Shown here in pieces: positions 27,017 to 35,040 of a stretch of DNA of 64,000 nucleotides; the first letter of the stretch is position 1, and the number at the start of each line of letters is the position of its first letter. The DNA comes from Melioribacteraceae bacterium (lineage in GTDB: Bacteria > Bacteroidota > Ignavibacteria > Ignavibacteriales > Melioribacteraceae). Location of the stretch: NCBI GenBank assembly GCA_021647785.1, contig JAKIUC010000003.1, positions 1 through 64,000 on the forward strand, in the 5' to 3' direction. Both the position numbers and the translations under genes were made by a program. A model generated the notes under the pieces. That model did not search any database, was not told the origin of the DNA, and was given only the letters and a program-made list of their open reading frames with translations.

Positions 27017-28246
27017 ATGTTTGAATTATTTATTGCAAAAAAATATCTCAAGACTAAAAATAAATTAAATTTTATTTCAATAATTTCAATACTCTCTACG
27101 CTTGGTATTACAATTGGTGTTGCGGCACTTGTAATTGTTATATCTGTTTTCAATGGCTTTGGAAGTATAGCAATAAAGATGCTGGTTGATTCCAGTCCGC
27201 ATATTAAAATCATTTCTGTTTCAGAAAATCTTGAAGCAGATAAAGAGAAAATTGATGATATTATTAGTAATGATAATCGTGTGCTCTCTTACTCTCCCTA
27301 TCTGCAAGGTAAAATTGTAGTTGCAAAAAGCAGCACTTATCAAATTCTTGATGTAAAAGGAATTAGTCCAAATTCTTTATCTGAATCTTGGGGTGTTAGC
27401 AATAAATTGATGGGAGGAGATATTAACTTCAGTGCTTCATCGAAAATTCCGGAAGCTGCTATTAGCCTTACAAGTGCGTTAAAATTATCTGCTCGCATTG
27501 GCGACACACTCACTGCAACATCATTAAAAAGTATTGAAAAAATGCTTACTAATTTTTTAGTAATTCCAAATAGAATGCAATTTGTTGTTAAGGGTATTTA
27601 CAAATCGAACAGTAAAGACCAAAGTGGATTTTTACTTTATACAAATCTTAATTCGGCAAAGAGATTATTGAAAAAGAATAATATTTCGGGGTATGAAATT
27701 AGGTTGAAAAATATTGATGATGCGAGTATTATTAAAAGTGAACTTGAAAATATTCTTCCACAAGACCAATACTCAATCTATACTTGGTACGATATGAATA
27801 AAGACTTTTACAATGTTCTTAAAATTGAAAGATGGGGTGCCTTTATTCTGTTACTTCTAATAATATCGGTAGCAACCTTTAATATACTTGGGTCTCTGAC
27901 TATGTCTGTAATTCAGAAAAGACGAGACATTGGAATACTACGCTCGATGGGAGTTTCAAAAAATGGAATTCAAAAAATCTTTATGTTTGAAGGAATTTTA
28001 ATTGGTGCAATTGGAACAATATCGGGGATGATAATTGGTTTGTTAGTTTGTTATTTACAAATAGAGTTAAAACTATATCCGCTCGACCCAGCAAAATATA
28101 TTATTGATGCAATTCCTATGAAACTGCAAATAAGCGATTTAATTATAATTCCTATTGCTTCAATGTTTCTTTCATTTGTTGCATCCCTTTACCCAGCAAG
28201 GCGTGCAGTAAACCTTAATGTGATAGATACTATTAAATATGAGTAA
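27017..28246 (+). CDS. LolC/LolE-family lipoprotein-export ABC permease (second subunit)
   Basis: 409 residues: MFELFIAKKYLKTKNKLNFIS start, first span with LGITIGVAALVIVISVFNGF, periplasmic MacB-like domain, and a C-terminal FtsX domain with coupling helix DIGILRSMGVSKNGIQKIF. 45 bases after the first permease on the same strand. Two different permeases plus LolD is the LolCDE arrangement rather than the homodimeric LolFD form. Confidence 0.9.
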   Translation: MFELFIAKKYLKTKNKLNFISIISILSTLGITIGVAALVIVISVFNGFGSIAIKMLVDSSPHIKIISVSENLEADKEKIDDIISNDNRVLSYSPYLQGKIVVAKSSTYQILDVKGISPNSLSESWGVSNKLMGGDINFSASSKIPEAAISLTSALKLSARIGDTLTATSLKSIEKMLTNFLVIPNRMQFVVKGIYKSNSKDQSGFLLYTNLNSAKRLLKKNNISGYEIRLKNIDDASIIKSELENILPQDQYSIYTWYDMNKDFYNVLKIERWGAFILLLLIISVATFNILGSLTMSVIQKRRDIGILRSMGVSKNGIQKIFMFEGILIGAIGTISGMIIGLLVCYLQIELKLYPLDPAKYIIDAIPMKLQISDLIIIPIASMFLSFVASLYPARRAVNLNVIDTIKYE

Positions 28247-28318
28247 AGACTGGTAACTAGATACTAGATGATATGCTATTAAAGGATAAAGCAAAAAAGA
28301 GCTAACTAAAAGTGGTAA

Positions 28319-28380
28319 TTTATTGTCATTAACTTCGTGTTATTAATAGTCATTTGTTGTTCATTCATAATGACAATAAA
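28319..28380. repeat. Inverted repeat between the second permease and lolD
   Basis: TTTATTGTCATT at 28319 and its exact complement at 28369-28380, with a 38-base loop in the 230-base gap. A related TCATTTATAGTCATTTGG stretch occurs at 31511-31528. It may attenuate read-through into lolD or be a repeat remnant. Confidence 0.55.
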
Positions 28381-28480
28381 TGACAGCCGAGCAATTGACC
28401 CAATGACTAAAATAGTAAATTATATAAGTCCCGATTTTGAAAGAGTATTTTTTTATTAAGCACGTAGATACGAGAATTTT

Positions 28481-29158
28481 ATGAAAACAATTTTAACATG
28501 TACAAATATTCACAAATCGTTTCAGAAAAGAGATGAGGAAAAACTTGAAATTTTAAAAGGAATTTCCCTCTCTATTGAAGAAAGAAAAATTAATGTGATA
28601 GTGGGTAAATCTGGGGTTGGCAAAAGTACTTTGCTCCATATCCTTGCTGGCTTGGATAAACCTGATAGCGGAACAGTAAATTTTGGTGAACTTGACTTGA
28701 ACAAATTAAAGGATGAAGAAATTTCAAAATTCAGAAATCAGAACTTAGGATTTATATTTCAATTTCATCATCTCTTGCCCGAGTTCACTGCACTTGAGAA
28801 TATTTCAATTCCTCAGATGATTGGCGGAATTGATATTGCAAAAGCCAATAAGCGAAGCCGTGAATTGCTTGATATTATTGGGCTTGCAGATAGATGGAAT
28901 CATAACCCATCCGAATTATCTGGCGGAGAGCAACAACGGGTAGCAATAGCAAGGGCTTTAGCAAATAACCCAAAAATAATTTTTGCAGATGAACCAACCG
29001 GCAACCTTGATACAGCAAATAGTACAATAATTCATGAACTAATAAAGCGACTGAGAGACGAATTGGATTTGACTTTCTTAATGGTTACTCACAATAAAGA
29101 ACTTATGAGTATTGGTGATAGAATTATTGAAATGCGAGATGGAATTATAACTGAATAA
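28481..29158 (+). CDS. lolD: LolD-type ABC transporter ATPase
   Basis: 225 residues. Walker [10 protein letters not shown] (42-50), Q-loop [17 protein letters not shown] (the [10 protein letters not shown] stretch is a LolD hallmark), signature [15 protein letters not shown], Walker [14 protein letters not shown] and the switch His in MVTHN. It powers the two permeases encoded just upstream, releasing outer-membrane lipoproteins to a LolA-type carrier. The 235-base gap before it may hold its own promoter. Confidence 0.92.
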   Translation: MKTILTCTNIHKSFQKRDEEKLEILKGISLSIEERKINVIVGKSGVGKSTLLHILAGLDKPDSGTVNFGELDLNKLKDEEISKFRNQNLGFIFQFHHLLPEFTALENISIPQMIGGIDIAKANKRSRELLDIIGLADRWNHNPSELSGGEQQRVAIARALANNPKIIFADEPTGNLDTANSTIIHELIKRLRDELDLTFLMVTHNKELMSIGDRIIEMRDGIITE

Positions 29159-29228
29159 CTCTTCTCTTTCTCCAATTCATAAAACCGAAATGACAAAAAA
29201 TAAAATTCAAAAAACAAATATACACAAC

Positions 29229-29245
29229 ATCCCGCATAGCGGGAT
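29229..29245. repeat. GC palindrome, ATCCCGC/GCGGGAT family
   Basis: Perfect ATCCCGC-ATA-GCGGGAT followed by TGT. The same arms occur at 25388-25405 in the tRNA fragment and at 31535-31554. Confidence 0.8.
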
Positions 29246-29250
29246 TGTTA

Positions 29251-29324
29251 TATACCGACAATATTCGCTTTTGGAATTCCGAAAACCTCCGTAAGAGTCT
29301 CACAGACAATTCATTGTCGGTATA
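29251..29324. mobile_element. MITE-like 74-bp element
   Basis: TATACCGACAAT at 29251 and its exact complement ending at 29324 form 12-base terminal inverted repeats around about 50 non-coding bases. The ends carry TA, compatible with a TA target site. It lies directly beside a GC palindrome. No matching transposase is in the window. Confidence 0.5.
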
Positions 29325-29441
29325 AATCACAAGTTTCAAATTCGAAGTTCCAAACACTATAACCTTTTGGACATTGTTTTTTATTTTTTGGTATTTATTT
29401 GTGATTTACTATTTATGAGTCAACTTAAAAAAGCTTATATC

Positions 29442-29532
29442 TGTCATTACGAGGCGTACTTTGCCGAAGTAATCTGTTGATTTTGAGTTGAATTCTAAAG
29501 ATTGCTTCGGGGAAAAGCTCCTCGCAATGACA
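29442..29532. repeat. BIME-like inverted repeat (TGTCATTACGAGG type)
   Basis: TGTCATTACGAGG..GCCGAAGTAATCT on the left and AGATTGCTTCGGGG..CTCCTCGCAATGACA on the right form a long imperfect hairpin. This sequence type is widespread as an intergenic repeat in many bacterial phyla. It lies in the 440-base gap 29159-29601, which has no gene. Confidence 0.8.
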
Positions 29533-29601
29533 AGATTGACCTTTTAATAGTGGACTTATTAATCAAAATGCAGTATTTCTTTGACACGCTGCAGGGTGTC
29601 T

Positions 29602-31308
29602 CTATGTAATATTTCTACTAACTTTCCGTTTTAAATATTTTTCAAACTCTGCTTCTGAATAACAATTAATTACCTCATTGTTTTGGATGCCACCTTTACG
29701 TGCAATGTTAATTCCAAAAGCAGTCTCTTCAATTCCCTTTACAGAATGTGCATCTGGATTTATTGCAAATTTACAACCAAGTTCGCGTGCATAATATATA
29801 TTTCTCCAATCTAAATCCAAACGATGGGGTGATGCATTTATTTCAATTGCTACATTATTCTTAGCACAAGCCTTTATTATTTTTTTGATATCAAGTTTAT
29901 ATGAATCGCGAGCAAGTAATAATCGTCCTGTGGGATGCCCTAAAACATCCGTGTTTGGATTCTCAATTGCTCGGATAATTCTATTAGTCATTTCTATTTC
30001 GGGCAATCCAAAAACAGAGTGAACGGAGGCTACTACAAAATCGAAATTAAGGAGAAATTCATCGGAGTAATCGAGACTTCCATCCTTCAAAATATCTGAT
30101 TCAATTCCGTGATATATTTTTATTCCTAATTCATCCGAAACACATTTCACTTCTTCTTTCTGTTTTAGAACTCGCTCTTCTGTTAATCCATTTGCATAAA
30201 ATGCCAACTTGCTATGATCGCAAACTGCAAGATATCTATATCCAAAATCCAACGCTCCCAAAGCCATTTCACGAAGCGTATTTATTCCGTCAGATTGTGT
30301 TGTGTGAAAGTGGAGCATCCCATTAAAATTATCTTTTGTAAGATTTGAATTTGTTCTAAGCTGCTTCGGAGCATTCCAATATTCTCCCTCCCGCATCTCC
30401 GGAATAATAAATGGAATATTTTTTATCTCAAATAGATGCTCCTCATTTTCAAAATTACTACTATTCAGATTATTTATTCCACTAATAAACTCCACAGAAC
30501 CAGTGGTAGTAAAAAGTGTTGAAACATAACTTTCCTCATTGGTTAATATTAGATAGACTGGAATATTTACACCCATTTCTACTTCCAGTATTTCACTTAA
30601 TTCATCAGCACTTAACCTATTGTATTTATATGCGTTAACTAAATTTGACTTAAAGTTATCTCTACTACTAACCGAGCAAATAATTTCAATTTTTGCAATT
30701 ACTTCCATTTTGCGTCTTAATTCTCCCGTAAATTCTACTTTTAAACAAGATTCAAATTCCAACAGTCTATTTATTAACTGTGCTCCTAAATGCTCCGCTC
30801 TATTATAGAGCATAAATCTTTTGTTTTTACTCTGTTTTTCAATTTCTTCAAGAATTGTATATTCAGATTTAACTGTAAAGCCTTTTACTTCTGAGAGTCT
30901 ATTATTGAGGCAAACTTCTGATAGATCATTGATATTATTTACCCCAAGAGTTTCGTGAATTACTTTAACTTTTTTAACTCCAAGTCCTCTTATTTGAAGT
31001 ATGTCAGCAATACCTTCTGGTATGCTCCCGCTTAATTCTTCAAGTTCCTTTACTACACCATTATCAGAAAGTTCATAAAGAAATGCTTGGATCCCTTTTC
31101 CAATTCCTTTAATATCTGTTATGCTCCCATCTTGAAGCAAAGTCTCAATATCACCATCTACATTTCTTAGTCTATTTGCTGCTCCTCTAAACGCACTTAT
31201 TTTAAATCTATTTGCTCCCGAAAATTCAAGTAAATCGGCAAAGAGAGTTATCTGTTTTATAGCTTCTTTTTGGAATGACATAATTTGTTTTCTTATTTTT
31301 TTAGTCAT
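29602..31308 (-). CDS. PolX-family protein: degenerate polymerase X core plus PHP phosphoesterase
   Basis: 568 residues. An N-terminal helix-hairpin-helix region (about 20-135, with DIKGIGKGI and LQIRGLGVKKVK) binds DNA. The nucleotidyltransferase region (about 160-300) keeps the strand TGELRRK, but the metal-binding GDIDI motif of bacterial PolX reads AKIEI (205-209), so polymerase activity is probably lost. The C-terminal PHP domain (about 328-555) has intact metal sites: HFHTTQSDG, AVCDHS, GIESDIL, VASVHS, DVLGHP, EINAS and NPDAHS. A 3'-5' exonuclease or AP-endonuclease role through the PHP domain is plausible. The ATG nine codons on (MSFQKEA) is an alternative start. Confidence 0.9.
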   Translation of the reverse strand: MTKKIRKQIMSFQKEAIKQITLFADLLEFSGANRFKISAFRGAANRLRNVDGDIETLLQDGSITDIKGIGKGIQAFLYELSDNGVVKELEELSGSIPEGIADILQIRGLGVKKVKVIHETLGVNNINDLSEVCLNNRLSEVKGFTVKSEYTILEEIEKQSKNKRFMLYNRAEHLGAQLINRLLEFESCLKVEFTGELRRKMEVIAKIEIICSVSSRDNFKSNLVNAYKYNRLSADELSEILEVEMGVNIPVYLILTNEESYVSTLFTTTGSVEFISGINNLNSSNFENEEHLFEIKNIPFIIPEMREGEYWNAPKQLRTNSNLTKDNFNGMLHFHTTQSDGINTLREMALGALDFGYRYLAVCDHSKLAFYANGLTEERVLKQKEEVKCVSDELGIKIYHGIESDILKDGSLDYSDEFLLNFDFVVASVHSVFGLPEIEMTNRIIRAIENPNTDVLGHPTGRLLLARDSYKLDIKKIIKACAKNNVAIEINASPHRLDLDWRNIYYARELGCKFAINPDAHSVKGIEETAFGINIARKGGIQNNEVINCYSEAEFEKYLKRKVSRNIT

Positions 31309-31328
31309 GATTTATTTAGTATTAATGG

Positions 31329-31460
31329 TTTAGGGGGTGGAATAAAATAAGTCATTGATATTGATCTTAAATTGTTAACTTGTTACCGCAGTGCGGTACA
31401 AGTGTTTTTATAGAACATACAACTTGTTAATCAGCGAGTTATTCTATTCCACCCCCTTAG
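31329..31460. mobile_element. 132-bp element with 22-base terminal inverted repeats
   Basis: The ends pair over 22 bases with three mismatches (core AGGGGGTGGAATA). Inside is a second palindrome (TACCGC-AGT-GCGGTA at about 31384). It is non-coding and lies in the 426-base gap before the PAP2-like gene. The structure fits a MITE or REP-type element. Confidence 0.55.
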
Positions 31461-31534
31461 TTAATTATTCATGCAAAAAACAAGGGACAGGGTCGGGTAA
31501 TTATTTGCAGTCATTTATAGTCATTTGGTAATTT

Positions 31535-31554
31535 AATCCCGCCACTGCGGGATT
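31535..31554. repeat. GC palindrome, AATCCCGC/GCGGGATT
   Basis: Perfect eight-base arms around CACT, followed by G; same family as 29229 and 25388. Confidence 0.8.
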
Positions 31555-31636
31555 GTCATTTTTTTCTAAAATATTCCGCAAAAAAATGGGGAACAGGTCT
31601 GAGCAAGTTAAAATAATTTTCATTTCAATAAAACCT

Positions 31637-31675
31637 TACCGCTATGCGGTACAGGTACACGCTTTGTGGTACAGG
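31637..31675. repeat. Tandem pair of TACCGC/GCGGTA palindromes
   Basis: TACCGC-TAT-GCGGTACAGG, then a drifted copy TACACGC-TTT-GTGGTACAGG. The stem resembles that inside the 132-bp element at 31384. No gene is seen in 31461-31733. Confidence 0.65.
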
Positions 31676-31733
31676 TGTTTGCTTTTATCTGAAATCTTGC
31701 GTCTAATCCCTTCCGCTATTTATTGTCATATTA

Positions 31734-32321
31734 TTATAGAAGTTTAATTGCTCCATTCAAAATATAATAGGTTGGTAATGCTCCTAATAAAAAGCCAGTA
31801 ATTATTTGCATTGGAGTGTGCACTTTAAGAGTTAACCTTGCCCAACCAACAAGTATCGGAATTACTAATAAAATTAAAGCATCGGTTTGAAAAAGAAAAA
31901 ACATTGCTGCAAAAGGAATTCCAACACCAATTAGATGAGCACTTATTTTCCAAAATAAATTTACAATTAACATTACTATTTGAGTGAAAATATATGAGAG
32001 CCAAAGTGCAATTATAAGAGGATGCAATTCAAAAATAAATGATAGAATTAGAGCGTTAACTGCAAGTCCAAGTCCGATGATATATGGAAGCGTTCTCTCC
32101 CCTTTCTCTGTGGCATCATCATTTAATATTTTTCCCTTTTTGCGAAGATAAACAAACAGAGAAATTGGTAATATAAAGCCAAATATTAGTGCAATTAATA
32201 TTGTTTTAAGTTTTAATACATCATCAATATAAATCTGGTTTGATAGGATAATAAATATTCCCAACAAATTTATAGGTGGAATAAATAGATAGGATATTAT
32301 TTTAGCTGTTTTTTGTTTCAT
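31734..32321 (-). CDS. PAP2-like integral membrane protein
   Basis: 195 residues from the ATG at 32321 (MKQKTAKIISYLF), with 24 more upstream codons less likely translated. Five to six membrane spans. Partial traces of the PAP2 phosphatase signatures remain: KGERTLP (C1-like), ISAHLIG (C2-like SxxH) and GWARLTLKVHTPMQIITGF (C3-like RxxxxxHxxxQ, with Gln where the family has Asp). It may dephosphorylate lipid phosphates such as undecaprenyl pyrophosphate, or be an inactive relative. Confidence 0.65.
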   Translation of the reverse strand: MKQKTAKIISYLFIPPINLLGIFIILSNQIYIDDVLKLKTILIALIFGFILPISLFVYLRKKGKILNDDATEKGERTLPYIIGLGLAVNALILSFIFELHPLIIALWLSYIFTQIVMLIVNLFWKISAHLIGVGIPFAAMFFLFQTDALILLVIPILVGWARLTLKVHTPMQIITGFLLGALPTYYILNGAIKLL

Positions 32322-32545
32322 CTGTTTACCTGTTCCGTTCTTTTGCGGGATATTTTCCATAAGAGAGGCTTTACATAACCAATAATTTGTCATTTTTTAC
32401 TTTTTACTTTTTAATTCTTCTTTTTTCTTTCTTGAACCAGCTTTTATTTGTTTTTCTCTGTGAATTGCTTATGAAATATCATGAAATATTTCATAATAAA
32501 CTAATTTCTCTAGTGTCAAGTTTGTAGTGTCGTATGTCTTTTGAA

Positions 32546-32637
32546 CTCACCCCTCCAAAGGAGTCCCTCGGACAACCCCTCTCTTAAAAAGAGAGGGGCT
32601 TTTACTCCCTCTCCCTTTGGGAGAGGGTTGGGGTGAG
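32546..32637. repeat. Clover-shaped GC-rich repeat with three stems
   Basis: Outer stem CTCACCCC/GGGGTGAG encloses two perfect hairpins: CCCCTCTCTT-AAA-AAGAGAGGGG (32576-32598) and CCCTCTCCC-TTT-GGGAGAGGG (32607-32627). It shares the GTTGTCCGAnGGACTC part with 8512-8530 in reverse orientation. It fills the gap between dusB and the PAP2-like gene. Confidence 0.85.
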
Positions 32638-32670
32638 GGTTTTTACTTTTATACTTTTGCGGTTCTCTTT

Positions 32671-33657
32671 CTATTCTTCTGCAAAATTATTTAACTCTTT
32701 CAAATAATTAAGTAAAATTTCCTCAATTGGAGCATACTCAACATACTTCATCAACTCTTGTCTAACTTTGGATGAACCATACAAGCCTTTTAAATATCCG
32801 GTATAATATTTTCTGAATGGAATTACAGCCTGTCGTTCTTCATCCTTATATTCAATTTCATATTTTAAATGTTTCAAAGCTGTTTTAATTCTATCTTCCG
32901 CAGTAAGTTCAGGCAACTTTTTATTAGTTTCAATTAAGTATTTAGCTTCCCTAAAAATCCATGGATGATTAATAGCACCCCGAGCAATCATAACTCCATC
33001 AGCTCCTGTTTCATCAAATGCACGCTTGGCATCTTCCGCAGTAAAAACTCCGCCATTTAATACAATTGGAATATCAACAACCTCTTTAATATCAGAAATG
33101 TGAAACCATTCAGGTTCACCCGAATGCCCTTGACGGCTATGGCGACAGTGGATTGTTAACTCCCTTGCTCCAGCATCTTCAAGACGTTTTGCAATTTCAC
33201 AAATTATAATTGAATCGGCATCCCAACCAATACGAGTTTTTACTGTTACTGGAATTTTCACAGCTTTTACAATTGCTGCAACCATTGCTTCCATATAATC
33301 GGGGTCTTTAAGCAATCCGGAGCCAGCACCACGCTTCACAACCTTTTTAACCCAACAGCCAGCATTTATATCAATTATATCAGGATTCATCTCCTCAGCC
33401 ATTTTAGCGGCTTCAACCATTGTATCAATATCAGCACCATATATTTGAATTCCGACTGGACGCTCTTCCTCTCGGATTTCCATTTTTTTTGCTGTCTTTT
33501 TGTTTTTTCTGATTAATCCATCAGAGTTCACAAATTCGGTGTAAACAATATCTGCTCCCATTTCTTTGCATAACCTACGGAAACCGAGTCCGGTAACATC
33601 CTCCATTGGTGCAAGGAGTAGTGGCTTTTCAAATTCTATTTTATCTATTTTGAACAT
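32671..33657 (-). CDS. dusB: tRNA-dihydrouridine synthase (DusB type)
   Basis: 328 residues. FMN-dependent reduction of uridines in the tRNA D-loop. The TIM barrel shows LLLAPMEDVTGLGFRRL, the catalytic Cys in DINAGCWVKKVVKRGAGS (family NxGCP-like loop), KTRIGWD, the FMN-contacting HCRHSRQGHSG, VLNGGVF and GVMIARGAINHPWIF. The C-terminal helical domain includes FRKYYTGYLKGL. Its ATG directly abuts the stop of the MFS gene upstream, so the two form an operon. Confidence 0.95.
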   Translation of the reverse strand: MFKIDKIEFEKPLLLAPMEDVTGLGFRRLCKEMGADIVYTEFVNSDGLIRKNKKTAKKMEIREEERPVGIQIYGADIDTMVEAAKMAEEMNPDIIDINAGCWVKKVVKRGAGSGLLKDPDYMEAMVAAIVKAVKIPVTVKTRIGWDADSIIICEIAKRLEDAGARELTIHCRHSRQGHSGEPEWFHISDIKEVVDIPIVLNGGVFTAEDAKRAFDETGADGVMIARGAINHPWIFREAKYLIETNKKLPELTAEDRIKTALKHLKYEIEYKDEERQAVIPFRKYYTGYLKGLYGSSKVRQELMKYVEYAPIEEILLNYLKELNNFAEE

Positions 33658-34842
33658 TTAATTTAAATTTAATCTATTAGTTTTAAGTAAATATATAGTT
33701 GCTATAATTGAAAAAAATGCAAATACTCCACCAGTTACAAAGGGTGCTTCGTAACCAAGTGCTTGGAATGCAAAACCACCCCAAAGAGGACCTAACACAC
33801 GGGCAAGGGAAGCAATGGATTGATTAAATCCGAGGATTGCACCTTGTTCATCTTCTGGTGAATATTTTGATACTAAACTAATTAATGTTGGTTGCAGAAT
33901 TCCAGTTCCTACAGCAAGAAGACTACAAATAAAAGCTACTCCTGTAAAATTTGAGCCATACGGCAATAATCCTAAACCAAATGTTAGAAAAATTAACCCA
34001 AAGATAATTATTGCCTTTTCACTCCACAGAATAGAAATTCTTTTTATTAACCCACCTTGAATAATTGTGCTTACAATTCCAATAATTCCAAAAAGATATC
34101 CATTTTCTCTATCAGTAAACCCATAATACTTCTGCCCAAGCAAAGCAAATGTTCCATAAATATTTGCCACAGAAAAAATGATAACAAAAAATAGGAAGAT
34201 AAAAATTCCAACATTAGGTAATTTTAGAATTCTCTTAAAGTCATCAATCTTAAATAGTGAAATTGAAAAATTCGTAATTGGCTTCTTCTCTTTTATAGAT
34301 TCTGGAAGAAAAATAAGAGCAAAAATAAATGATAGGAATGAAAATCCTGCACTTGCAAATCCAACATATTCGTAACCAAACTCAGAGAGAAACCCACCCA
34401 TAATAGGGCCAAAGACGAACCCAAGTCCGAATGCTGCACCAATCATTCCCATTCCTTTAGCTCTATTGCTTTTATCTGTAATATCTGCTATATAAGCCTG
34501 TGCAGCACCAATGTTACTTCCACCAATACCAGCTAATAATCTTGATGCAAAGAGAATCATAAACGTAGTTGAAAATGAAAATACGATGTAAGATAAAGAG
34601 GTTATTAACAGAGTAACTAAAATTACTGGTCTTCTTCCAACTCTATCTGAAATTCTACCAATTATTGGATTAAAAAGAAACTGCGTTAATGAATAAATAG
34701 CAATTATAACTCCAATTCCAAAATCGGAAATTCCAATTTCGCCACTTGCAAATGTTGGGAGTATTGGAATTAGAATTCCGAAACCGAGTAAATCGATAAA
34801 AACTGTTAGAAATATTATGGTTAATGCTTTTTTGTTTTTCAT
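33658..34842 (-). CDS. MFS transporter, TetA-like drug exporter
   Basis: 394 residues, 12 predicted spans. Motif A GRISDRVGRRPVI between spans 2 and 3, motif B-like LFASRLLAGIGGSNIGAAQAYIAD, and motif C-like GAAFGLGFVFGPIMGGFL, typical of drug:H+ antiporter-1 exporters such as TetA. The first span carries FIDLLGFGILIPILP, also seen in TetA-like proteins. The substrate cannot be read from sequence. Operon with dusB downstream. Confidence 0.88.
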   Translation of the reverse strand: MKNKKALTIIFLTVFIDLLGFGILIPILPTFASGEIGISDFGIGVIIAIYSLTQFLFNPIIGRISDRVGRRPVILVTLLITSLSYIVFSFSTTFMILFASRLLAGIGGSNIGAAQAYIADITDKSNRAKGMGMIGAAFGLGFVFGPIMGGFLSEFGYEYVGFASAGFSFLSFIFALIFLPESIKEKKPITNFSISLFKIDDFKRILKLPNVGIFIFLFFVIIFSVANIYGTFALLGQKYYGFTDRENGYLFGIIGIVSTIIQGGLIKRISILWSEKAIIIFGLIFLTFGLGLLPYGSNFTGVAFICSLLAVGTGILQPTLISLVSKYSPEDEQGAILGFNQSIASLARVLGPLWGGFAFQALGYEAPFVTGGVFAFFSIIATIYLLKTNRLNLN

Positions 34843-34898
34843 TTATTGTGAAGCTGTAAAATTTATTTATTGCGAAATGCAAATATAGGGAATGAGTT

Positions 34899-34936
34899 GG
34901 ATACTTGATACTGGATTCTGGACTCTGGATGCTTGA
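34899..34936. repeat. Short degenerate tandem repeat (GGATNCT units)
   Basis: GGATACT, GATACT, GGATTCT, GGACTCT, GGATGCT in a row between the MFS gene and the phosphoesterase gene; a drifted version (CTGGTAACTAGATACTAGAT) follows the second permease near 28252. Confidence 0.55.
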
Positions 34937-35040
34937 ACGAATAGGGAACATTAACCTTGTAGGTTTTCAGTTATTGATACTGAAATTTGCAACTTGCTGC
35001 AAGTATCGTGTAAATTGCACAATGAAAACATGGAGATTTT

